Positions 1-5,277 of a DNA stretch of 6,843 nt are shown piece by piece. The position numbers were made by a program, and so were the translations under genes. The DNA is from Planctomycetaceae bacterium. Its GTDB lineage: Bacteria; Planctomycetota; Planctomycetia; Planctomycetales; Planctomycetaceae. Location: contig JALWSL010000266.1 in assembly GCA_027080405.1 (NCBI GenBank), forward strand, positions 1 through 6,843, written 5' to 3'. Each line of letters begins with the position of its first letter. Position 1 is the stretch's first letter. The notes below the pieces were generated by a model. That model did not search any database, was not told where the DNA came from, and saw only the letters and a list, made by a program, of their open reading frames with translations.

Positions 1-254
1 GTGATGACGGCAGAGGAAGGAACAGGCAGAAAAATATCAGCAGCCAGCAGCAGCGTTGTGACGGTCAGGCGGAAGGAGAGGGAAAAATCGTTCTGGATCC
101 ACTTGCCAATCGCCGATTCAAGGAATTCTCCACCCAACAGAAATGGAACAACGGGAACCAGCATGGCCAGTATCAACAGTCCTGCCAGGTGAGCGATGCT
201 TCTCCCTTTTCCTTTCGGTTTTGGAGGCGGGAACTCTGGAATCTGCCCGGACAC
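1..254 (-). CDS. DedA/VTT-like membrane protein, 5' part (runs off left edge)
   Basis: Reading the minus strand from GTG at 254 gives 84 complete codons, open to the window edge. The N-terminus is a Pro/Lys-rich cytoplasmic stretch (PEFPPPKPKGKGR, about residues 6-18). A hydrophobic segment follows at about 20-41 (HLAGLLILAMLVPVVPFLL), then a short amphipathic linker (about 42-61). A second hydrophobic stretch ends in LLLAADIFLPVPSSAVI at about 68-84. The D-x-FLPVPSS pattern at the start of the conserved domain resembles VTT/SNARE-associated (DedA) membrane proteins, which act in inner-membrane homeostasis and, in characterised members, lipid-carrier flipping. I infer the family from this motif; the diagnostic C-terminal half is outside the window. 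GTG at 254 is chosen because AGGAAG (268-263) lies 8 nt upstream; GTG 263 and TTG 260 are in frame but lie on or too near that site. The gene follows the 273-aa exported protein by 12 nt, so the two probably form an operon. Confidence 0.62.
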   Translation of the reverse strand, partial: MSGQIPEFPPPKPKGKGRSIAHLAGLLILAMLVPVVPFLLGGEFLESAIGKWIQNDFSLSFRLTVTTLLLAADIFLPVPSSAVI

Positions 255-262
255 GAACAACA

Positions 263-268
263 CTTCCT
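263..268 (-). promoter_or_regulatory. Ribosome binding site overlapping the upstream stop codon
   Basis: On the minus strand AGGAAG overlaps the last two bases of the TAG stop (269-267) of the 273-aa protein gene and sits 8 nt before GTG 254. It decides the GTG start of the DedA-like gene and suggests that ribosomes terminating on the first gene help initiate the second. Confidence 0.5.
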
Positions 269-1088
269 ATCTGCTGTATTCGGCTAGCAGATTTCGCTGA
301 TAGTCCTGGAAGGAAACAAACTTCAGTTGACCATCCTGGAGCAGATGCTTCCATTCGGTAATGCGGAAACGATCGTGCTTTCCCAATTCCCAGTTGATGG
401 CGTGTTCTGCGCTCAATTTACTGTTCGCCGAATCTGCCAGGCTCAGTGTAACCTTGACGGGAATCAGGTCATGTTTTTCCAGTTCTTCATTGAGCCGCAA
501 CCGTGCAGCGGGCATCAGCGATTTGCCGTGCAGTACAAAATTCAGTTGGGCAGACCAGTCGGCATACTGCCGGAATGCGCGAGCGGTATCCTTATTGGGA
601 GCAGGGATTGCATCAGCTACATAGGAAAGGTAAGGACTTTTACAGGCCAGGTGATGATCCTCGGGGCGGTATTCAATTTCGAATTGAGGATCCAACTGGA
701 AAGCGATCAACTCGGCCTGTCGTGTTTCGTTCGATTCACTCAGTTCCTCGAGATATTCTTTCGCCTGCCTTCGAGCGACTTTTTGATGCTGTTTCAGTTC
801 ACTGAAATCGAGCGTGCAGGCCATGTTGTGCTGACTGCTGATGATGGTGAAACGCTGCTGAAAAGGGTCGTAGATGACCAGTTCATCCACATTGACCATG
901 TAATCGTACACTTTGCCGGCGTGCCAGATTGTCAGGCTGCGCGCGACAACTTTCGGTTTGCCGTTGGCGTCCATGTCTCGATGGTCGAGTACATGCGTGT
1001 AAATTCGATAATCCTGGGCAGAAATGTTATTCTGGCAGATCAAAAAGCCAAACAGAATAACCGCTGATCCAGAGATAAAGTTTTTCAT
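267..1088 (-). CDS. Exported protein of unknown function, 273 aa
   Basis: I do not recognise a named family. The chosen ATG at 1088 gives a clear Sec signal peptide: MKNF, a hydrophobic core ISGSAVILFGFLI (about 5-17), and probable cleavage after NISA (about residue 24). The frame stays open for 33 codons upstream, but that extension would bury the signal peptide; GAGAGGA lies 11 nt before this ATG. The mature protein has a beta-rich first half (RIYTHVLDHRD at 28-38, SLTIWHAGKVYDYM at 51-64, DELVIYDPFQQRFTII at 68-83). A highly charged, probably helical stretch follows (about 95-125, FSELKQHQKVARRQAKEYLEEL), then a C-terminal half with alternating hydrophobic strands. It has two mature-region cysteines (91 and 149) and no transmembrane segment after the signal, so it is likely periplasmic or surface-associated. 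It lies 12 nt before the DedA-like gene in the same direction. The function is unknown; an envelope role is inferred only from the signal peptide and neighbour. Confidence 0.82.
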   Translation of the reverse strand: MKNFISGSAVILFGFLICQNNISAQDYRIYTHVLDHRDMDANGKPKVVARSLTIWHAGKVYDYMVNVDELVIYDPFQQRFTIISSQHNMACTLDFSELKQHQKVARRQAKEYLEELSESNETRQAELIAFQLDPQFEIEYRPEDHHLACKSPYLSYVADAIPAPNKDTARAFRQYADWSAQLNFVLHGKSLMPAARLRLNEELEKHDLIPVKVTLSLADSANSKLSAEHAINWELGKHDRFRITEWKHLLQDGQLKFVSFQDYQRNLLAEYSR

Positions 1089-1509
1089 CGTACGAAGAAT
1101 CCTCTCGGAGAAGTCAGCACGGCTGGTTCCCGCTTCCCGTCGAAACATGAACGGAACCGTTTCGAAAATTTCCTTCAAATGGATCAATCAGAATCAGATT
1201 AAACAAAAAATACCGTGAAGTACCGTTGCGTTCTTTTTCGTGGCCGCGTCGATAATCGAATGTGAATGCGCAGACTCACTTTCGCAGAAGGGCCAGGGTG
1301 TGAACAGTTCAGTTGCCAGGCATCCGAATCGGGGCAGGATGTAGATGGGAAGGATTCGAAAATCCCGCGGGGAGTCTATCGACTCTCTAAAAACGCCTCA
1401 ATATCGATTTTCCAGACTTGAAAGCGGGCATCAAAACGGGAGAAAAATGTAATATTCACATTCAGATTGGGGTGTTGGCTTGCCGAAACGCTCCGATTCT
1501 GGCAACAAT

Positions 1510-1540
1510 GCACCGCTGCAGAGAGCGCACAGAGCGGTGC
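1510..1540 (+). other. GC-rich 8-bp stem-loop
   Basis: GCACCGCT (1510-1517) and AGCGGTGC (1533-1540) are exact inverted complements separated by a 15-nt loop. The right arm is part of the first unit of the tandem repeat at 1528-1580. No T-tract follows, so it is not a typical intrinsic terminator. Its role is unknown. Confidence 0.4.
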
Positions 1541-1580
1541 TACTGGGCCATAGGGCGCTACTGGGTCACAGAGCAGTGCT
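1528..1580 (+). repeat. Degenerate short tandem repeat (about 2.7 units)
   Basis: Three adjacent units share the pattern CAYAGRGC..GCTACTGGG. Unit 1 is 1528-1548 (CACAGAGCGGTGCT then ACTGGGC), unit 2 is 1549-1566 (CATAGGGCGCTACTGGGT, lacking 3 nt) and unit 3 is 1567-1580 (CACAGAGCAGTGCT, truncated). A more diverged copy, CACA-ATT-GAGCGGT, follows at 1582-1597. The non-multiple-of-three indel within the tail region and the lack of a ribosome binding site argue against a coding repeat. Confidence 0.5.
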
Positions 1581-1702
1581 TCACAATTGAGCGGTCTTTC
1601 AGGCTCTCGGGCCGTTCATGGATCTCTGTTCTACTAACGGTTAAAGTTTACGAACGGCACGAAAATTTTTGAAAATCCCGTTTTGGTTACGGTGGTCAGA
1701 AC

Positions 1703-1722
1703 AGACCGGCCGTGCCGGGTCT
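1703..1722 (+). other. Compact hairpin upstream of the DUF1080 gene
   Basis: AGACCGGC (1703-1710) pairs with GCCGGGTCT (1714-1722) through 8 bp with one bulged G (1719) and a CGT triloop. It ends 41 nt before ATG 1764, so it would lie in the 5' leader if transcription starts upstream of about 1700. There is no following T-run. It may be a leader structure, an operator-like dyad or coincidence. Confidence 0.35.
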
Positions 1723-1763
1723 TCAGTGACGGCGAGTAATAGCAAAAGGATAAGAGGGTTATT

Positions 1764-2564
1764 ATGACATTAATCCAGGCCAGAGGTTTCAGGTTACTGC
1801 CGTTTTGCCTGTTCGCGATCTTTTTTTCGACTTCCCCCGCCAATGCACAAGACCAGCAGAAGTGGATCCAACTGTTCAACGGAAAGAATCTGGATGGCTG
1901 GACTCCCAAAATCAAGGGATACAAACTCGGGGAAAACTTCGGGAACACCTTTCGTGTTGAAGACGGGCTGCTGAAAGTCCGTTACGATCAATACGATCGT
2001 TTTGATCAGCGGTTCGGGCATCTGTTCTATAAAGATCAGTTCTCCCACTATCGCCTTCGTCTGGAGTATCGATTTGTTGGCGAGCAGGTAAAAGGGGGGC
2101 TTGGTTGGGCTTACCGGAACAGTGGAGCGATGTTGCATGGCGAGGCTCCCGAAACCATGGCGATCGATCAGGATTTCCCCGTTTCCATCGAAGCTCAACT
2201 TCTGGGAGGCGATGGCAAGCATAAACGCACGACAATGAATCTGTGTACTCCGGGGACGAATGTCGTTCTCAACGGAAAACTTTTCAAACCGCACTGCACC
2301 AGTTCATCATCAAAAACGTATCACGGCGATCAATGGGTAACTGTCGAGGTGGAGGTTCATGGAAACGATCTCATCAAGCATATTATCGATGGGAAAGTCG
2401 TACTCGAATACAGGGAACCTCAACTCGATCCCCGTGATGAACACGCTCGGGAATTGATTACCCGAAATGGGGGGATCATGCTTTCCAAAGGGACGATTTC
2501 ATTGCAATCGGAATCGCACCCGATCGACTTTCGCAAAGTCGAACTGATGGTTCTGGAAAAGTAG
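1764..2564 (+). CDS. Secreted DUF1080 (3-keto-disaccharide hydrolase-like) protein, 266 aa
   Basis: This is a probable exported carbohydrate-active or carbohydrate-binding protein of the DUF1080 family. The family has a concanavalin/LamG-like jelly-roll fold, is greatly expanded in planctomycetes, and some members are annotated as 3-keto-disaccharide hydrolases. A Sec signal peptide spans about 1-28 (hydrophobic LLPFCLFAIFFST, cleavage after ANA). The domain then begins with the hallmark WIQLFNGKNLDGW (34-46) and continues with FRVEDGLLKV (63-72), GGLGWAYRNSGAMLHGE (111-127), SIEAQLLGGDG (141-151) and IDGKVVLEY (208-216). It closes with GTISLQSESHPIDFRKVEL (243-261). Cys161 (NLCTPG) and Cys178 (KPHCTS) flank a loop and could form a disulphide after export. 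AAGAGGG (1752-1758) lies 5 nt before the ATG. The gene stands alone: its left neighbour is divergent and its right neighbour convergent. The fold assignment is firm; the catalytic activity and substrate of this member are not shown. Confidence 0.93.
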   Translation: MTLIQARGFRLLPFCLFAIFFSTSPANAQDQQKWIQLFNGKNLDGWTPKIKGYKLGENFGNTFRVEDGLLKVRYDQYDRFDQRFGHLFYKDQFSHYRLRLEYRFVGEQVKGGLGWAYRNSGAMLHGEAPETMAIDQDFPVSIEAQLLGGDGKHKRTTMNLCTPGTNVVLNGKLFKPHCTSSSSKTYHGDQWVTVEVEVHGNDLIKHIIDGKVVLEYREPQLDPRDEHARELITRNGGIMLSKGTISLQSESHPIDFRKVELMVLEK

Positions 2565-2597
2565 CCGCGGAATTGGTTATCAGGGAAAAATTCGCCG

Positions 2598-2936
2598 TCA
2601 GGAAAGACGATAGCCGATTTTTCTCAACGTCTCTTTCACACGATCGAGGTGGCTCCCCTGTACTTCAAGCAGGTCCTGTTTGAGCGTTCCACCTGCACCG
2701 CAGACTGTTTTCAATTTCGACAGCAGTCCGGGAAGATCGTTTTCTGATGCGGGCAAACCACGTATCACGGTAACCACCTTCCCTTTCTTTCGTTTTTCGA
2801 TCGATACGGAAGCGGTCTGCTTTTCAGGAGCCGTCAACTGAACTTTCTCCGGTTCGCAAACACATTCTTCATCGAGTTCGCCACAGTTCTCACAGCGAAG
2901 TGGCCGGTCGAACGGCGTTCCCTCAAATAATCTCAT
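2598..2936 (-). CDS. yciH: SUI1/eIF1-like translation factor (YciH type), 112 aa
   Basis: This is a bacterial homologue of eukaryotic initiation factor eIF1/SUI1. E. coli YciH, the reference member, has been implicated in start-site fidelity and stress-time translation. The SUI1 domain occupies about 46-112: SIEKRKKGKVVTVIRGLP (45-62), NDLPGLLSKLKTVCGAGGT (66-84, the conserved GxGG turn), then LEVQGSH (90-96) and the terminal helix VKETLRKIGYRLS. The N-terminus carries MRLFEGTPFDRP and a C-x2-C-x6-C-x-C cluster (Cys15, 18, 25, 27) that looks like a small zinc knuckle; metal binding is inferred. No signal peptide is present, so it is cytoplasmic. GGAGA lies 9 nt before the ATG. It is a single-gene unit convergent with DUF1080, with 33 bp between the stops, and its upstream region is the long intergenic stretch shared divergently with DUF1800. 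Confidence 0.95.
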   Translation of the reverse strand: MRLFEGTPFDRPLRCENCGELDEECVCEPEKVQLTAPEKQTASVSIEKRKKGKVVTVIRGLPASENDLPGLLSKLKTVCGAGGTLKQDLLEVQGSHLDRVKETLRKIGYRLS

Positions 2937-3091
2937 CGGATTGTTTCTCCAGATTTTATCTTGAATCAGGCCCCATCAGAAGTTGACGCCGCCACACTCA
3001 ACATACTGCGGAGTCTTGCACTCTGGAAGTATGGCGACAGACCAGACGATTCTTCCAACGAAAATTGTGTGAGCAGCTGTATAAGCCAAAT

Positions 3092-3107
3092 TTTGGATAT
3101 TTGGATA
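3092..3107 (+). repeat. Tandem TTTGGATA repeat with a third near-copy downstream
   Basis: TTTGGATA occurs twice head to tail (3092-3099 and 3100-3107). A one-mismatch copy, TTTGGTTA, is at 3142-3149, starting 42 bp after the start of the second copy, roughly four helical turns. It lies just upstream of the promoter-like box, so an activator or repressor site is possible but unproven. Confidence 0.4.
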
Positions 3108-3130
3108 AAAATGGAATTAATCACTGGGGG

Positions 3131-3156
3131 ACCGATCGGTATTTGGTTATATTATA
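3131..3156 (+). promoter_or_regulatory. Possible promoter/operator for the DUF1800-DUF1501 operon
   Basis: The perfect 10-bp palindrome ACCGATCGGT (3131-3140) is followed by an AT-rich TATATTATA box (3148-3156) that includes TATTAT, a 5/6 match to a -10 hexamer (3150-3155). No good -35 hexamer lies 16-18 bp upstream (that stretch reads TCACTGGGGG). If used, this promoter would give a leader of about 285 nt and would need an activator or an alternative sigma factor. The palindrome would then sit in the -10/-35 spacer, a common operator position. This is inference from layout only. Confidence 0.25.
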
Positions 3157-3254
3157 CGTGACGGAGGGAAAAGCGGAGAAGAACATGTCTGCCTCGGCTA
3201 GGAGTGGAGTTGCGAGGAAAGCGGAGAGGAGACGCTGATGTGATGGGTGTTTGG

Positions 3255-3266
3255 CGAACATGTTCG
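3255..3266. promoter_or_regulatory. 12-bp perfect palindrome CGAACATGTTCG
   Basis: CGAACATGTTCG is its own reverse complement. GAACATGT also occurs at 3181-3188, 75 bp upstream, giving a possible pair of sites. It resembles the half-sites of the Gram-positive LexA box (GAAC-N4-GTTC), but the spacer here is 2 bp rather than 4, so it is not a canonical match. It lies about 184 bp before ATG 3450, within the G/A-rich leader. Confidence 0.3.
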
Positions 3267-3436
3267 TTGCAGGCGGTCATGAGGAGTCCGCTGTTTCAAT
3301 GGATGTTGGTAGTTTGAAAAGGAGATGTGTTTGGTCGTGGTCTGTTGAGTTTTGGGGCATCGATTCTGGAGCTGTGCAGAATGTGGCTTCAAGACGGGAC
3401 GGGCGGCGGGTTCGGTCGGGTAGTCAATCCAGCTTT

Positions 3437-3443
3437 AGGAGGT
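3437..3443 (+). promoter_or_regulatory. Strong ribosome binding site deciding the DUF1800 start
   Basis: AGGAGGT lies 6 nt before ATG 3450, close to the ideal anti-Shine-Dalgarno complement and by far the best in the window. It supports 3450 as the start over the in-frame GTG at 3327, where the nearest GGAG is only 2 nt away. Confidence 0.85.
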
Positions 3444-3449
3444 AGAAGT

Positions 3450-5189
3450 ATGCGTAGCTTGTCAAGACGCTATTGGGCTTTGATGATTGTGTGGGGGGGC
3501 CTTCTATTTGTTCCCGGCCTGAATGCTTACGGTGATGAGGGGAAGACCGGGACGACGGAAGGAAAGACGGAACTGTTTGGTCGCGAAGCCCGCGAATCGA
3601 CACCAGTTATCGGGCGCGATCCGGACCAACCTTTAAGTGAACGGGAAAAAATTCACCATGTTCTGAGTCGCTTCTCGTTTGGTGCCACGGCGGAAATGAT
3701 CGATGAAGTGGAAAAAATCGGTTTGGAAAAATGGTTTGAAACCCAATTGAAGGGGGAGGAACTGGAATCCCGCAAGTTGCAGGCACACCTGTCGAAGCTG
3801 GAAACGCTCACAATGACCAATCAGGAGATCGTGCAGAAATTCGGGATCATTCCCAAGGATCTATCGCTGGCCAACCGACTCACGACGGAACAGCGTCGAC
3901 GACGTGCGGAGTTGCTCAGGCGTCGCTTTATTCCACGTCAGCAATTGAAAGATGCCGTTCTGTTTCTCGCTGTTTACGGGAACAATCAGGTTCGTGAGAC
4001 AGCAAGCGATTTCTGGCGGAATCATTTCAGTATCGATGTCAGCAAGGGGGTTGTCCGCTATTACGGCAACACGTACGAACGGGAAGTGATTCGAGCCGAG
4101 GCACTCGGGACGTTCAAGGCGATGTTGAACAAGCAGGCGCGTCACCCGGCGATGCTGGTCTTTCTGGACAACTTCATCTCCCGGGCCACTCCTCAAAAAG
4201 AGTTGCTTGCAGTGGCTCGAAAGGAGTTTGCAAAAACCCGGGATTATTCAACCGTTCTGAACGCGATTGACATCGCCAAAATGAAGGGCCTGAATGAAAA
4301 CTATGCTCGCGAATTGATGGAACTGCATACCCTTGGAGTGGATAATTATTACACCCAGGCAGATGTCATCGCCGTGGCGGAAGCACTGACCGGCTGGACC
4401 GTTCAGCAGGATCCGAGCAAGCCGATCGAATTTATGTTCAGACCGGAAATGCACGCCACAGGAGCCAGGAGAATCCTGAAAGTCCGGATTCCCGCTTACC
4501 CGAGAAATCCGATCCAGGAGGGGCAGGCTGTTCTCGACCTGTTGGTCAAACATCGCGGGACGGCGGAATTCATCGCCTATAAACTGTGCCGCTATTACGT
4601 CAACGATCGACCTTCGCAAAAAATGGTTGAACGGGTTGCCAAGGCGTTTAGACGTAAAAATAAAACAGATTTGCCTACAACCTACCGCGCGATCTTTCAT
4701 GACGAGGAATTCTTCAATCCTGCGAACTATCAGACGAAATTCAAACGGCCGTTCGAATACGTCGTCAGTGCCCTGCGTGTCACCAACGCGGAAATCGTCT
4801 CGACAGCCGGCATTCACCAGGCACTGCTGACGTTGAGTGAGCCGATCTATCAGTGTGAAGATCCGACCGGTTACTACGACCAGGCCGATGTCTGGCGCGA
4901 TCCCGGTGTGATGGCTGATCGTTGGCAGTTCGGTGTCGGTCTCGGCATGGGGTGGATTCCAGGCGTTGAAATCCCCGCCTCATACTGGGAAGGACTGGAA
5001 CCGAACAATCCACTCCAGTGGAAAGAAGTTCTTTCCAAAAGGATTTTGCCGATGGGGCACACCGAAAAAACGGACAAGGCACTCGAAAAGGTGATCGCCA
5101 AATACTCCCGTTTTAATCCCAAACCGGAACAATTGGGGCGCTACATTGTTGGAATACTGCTCGGTTCCCCCGAGTTCCAAAGGCAGTAG
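3450..5189 (+). CDS. Exported DUF1800 family protein, 579 aa
   Basis: DUF1800 proteins are large, mostly helical exported proteins of unknown activity, often encoded beside DUF1501 as here. A Sec signal peptide spans about 1-26 (basic MRSLSRRYW, hydrophobic ALMIVWGGLLFVPG, cleavage after LNA). A linker rich in Gly, Thr, Glu and Lys follows (about 27-60). Family landmarks in order are HHVLSRFSFGAT (69-80), FWRNHF (188-193), HPAMLVFLDN (232-241), the signature LNENYARELMELHTLGV (281-297) with YTQADV (301-306) and EALTGWT (311-317), FIAYKLCRYYV (374-384), KFKRPFEYVVSALR (430-443), and the C-terminal LLGSPEFQRQ (570-579). An Arg-rich segment (about 149-163, including RRRRAELLRRRF) sits between the first landmarks and FWRNHF. 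Cysteines 380 and 469 could pair outside the cytoplasm. The length is within the family's usual range. The start is fixed by AGGAGGT and the signal peptide. DUF1501 begins 88 nt after the stop, so the two are probably co-transcribed. Confidence 0.95.
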   Translation: MRSLSRRYWALMIVWGGLLFVPGLNAYGDEGKTGTTEGKTELFGREARESTPVIGRDPDQPLSEREKIHHVLSRFSFGATAEMIDEVEKIGLEKWFETQLKGEELESRKLQAHLSKLETLTMTNQEIVQKFGIIPKDLSLANRLTTEQRRRRAELLRRRFIPRQQLKDAVLFLAVYGNNQVRETASDFWRNHFSIDVSKGVVRYYGNTYEREVIRAEALGTFKAMLNKQARHPAMLVFLDNFISRATPQKELLAVARKEFAKTRDYSTVLNAIDIAKMKGLNENYARELMELHTLGVDNYYTQADVIAVAEALTGWTVQQDPSKPIEFMFRPEMHATGARRILKVRIPAYPRNPIQEGQAVLDLLVKHRGTAEFIAYKLCRYYVNDRPSQKMVERVAKAFRRKNKTDLPTTYRAIFHDEEFFNPANYQTKFKRPFEYVVSALRVTNAEIVSTAGIHQALLTLSEPIYQCEDPTGYYDQADVWRDPGVMADRWQFGVGLGMGWIPGVEIPASYWEGLEPNNPLQWKEVLSKRILPMGHTEKTDKALEKVIAKYSRFNPKPEQLGRYIVGILLGSPEFQRQ

Positions 5190-5264
5190 TAACAGAACCG
5201 TCCCTTTTTCGGGCAGTTTATTTCCATTGATTCCCATAAATTAAAACAGACATTTTAACCAGAT

Positions 5265-5270
5265 AGGGAG
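5265..5270 (+). promoter_or_regulatory. Ribosome binding site deciding the DUF1501 start
   Basis: AGGGAG ends 7 nt before ATG 5278 but only 1 nt before the in-frame ATG at 5272. The spacing favours 5278, giving MRRRDFL as the N-terminus rather than MIMRRRDFL. Confidence 0.7.
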
Positions 5271-5277
5271 AATGATA

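Larger units (their letters stand above)
1089..1763. other. Divergent intergenic region with hairpins and a degenerate repeat; no gene
   Basis: This 675-bp region separates the minus-strand 273-aa protein gene from the plus-strand DUF1080 gene, so promoters for both should lie here. I could not pick a convincing -35/-10 pair for either. A frame at 1418-1672 is open but starts with TTG, lacks a ribosome binding site and encodes a low-quality Cys/Arg-rich sequence; I do not call it. Plus-strand structure includes small stem-loops at 1352-1365 and 1369-1388, a GC-rich 8-bp stem at 1510-1540, and a tight hairpin at 1703-1722. A degenerate 14-21-bp tandem repeat lies at 1528-1580. The rest shows nothing recognisable. 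Confidence 0.7.
2937..3449. other. Long intergenic region and leader upstream of the DUF1800 gene; no gene
   Basis: This 513-bp gap separates divergent SUI1 and DUF1800 genes. The first part (about 3060-3160) is AT-rich, with TTTGGATA words and a TATATTATA box. From about 3160 the plus strand becomes strongly G/A-rich and C-poor up to the AGGAGGT before ATG 3450. Frames here (2961-3161 and 3251-3445) have no convincing start signals and encode compositionally odd sequence, so I do not call them. The DUF1800 frame itself is open back to GTG 3327 (41 extra codons), but that extension is also low-quality. Two perfect palindromes (3131-3140, 3255-3266) and a 10-nt direct repeat (3170-3179 and 3218-3227) are present. 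Confidence 0.65.

Noticed and set aside
327..1067. Long plus-strand open frame (246 aa) opposite the 273-aa protein gene
   Set aside because: It is antisense to a gene with a clear signal peptide and ribosome binding site; its own translation is Cys/Phe-rich with no domain or start signal.
1089..1187. 33-codon N-terminal extension of the 273-aa exported protein
   Set aside because: It would place the signal peptide internally; ATG 1088 with GAGAGGA upstream is the better start.
1330..1370. Possible tRNA T-arm (GGATTCGAAAATCC)
   Set aside because: The base before TTC is A rather than G, and no acceptor, D or anticodon arms can be placed around it.
1418..1672. Plus-strand frame of 84 codons
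   Set aside because: TTG start, no ribosome binding site, spans the degenerate tandem repeat and hairpin, and no recognisable protein features.
2586..2609. Minus-strand hairpin CGTC-TTTCCT-GACG followed by GCGAATTTTT, as a terminator for SUI1
   Set aside because: Only a 4-bp stem, overlapping the stop codon, with a 5-nt gap to the T-run; too weak to annotate.
2961..3161. Plus-strand frame of 66 codons upstream of DUF1800
   Set aside because: TTG start without a ribosome binding site, in a region with promoter-like AT-rich sequence and no domain signal.
3255..3266. LexA (SOS) box
   Set aside because: Half-sites GAAC/GTTC are separated by 2 bp rather than the 4 bp of the known Gram-positive box, so I keep it only as an unassigned palindrome.
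3251..3445. Plus-strand frame of 64 codons in the G/A-rich leader
   Set aside because: TTG start, overlaps a palindrome, composition driven by purine skew, and ends on the DUF1800 ribosome binding site.
5190..5277. Terminator between DUF1800 and DUF1501 (CCC-TTTTTC-GGG)
   Set aside because: The stem is only 3 bp; co-transcription is more likely.
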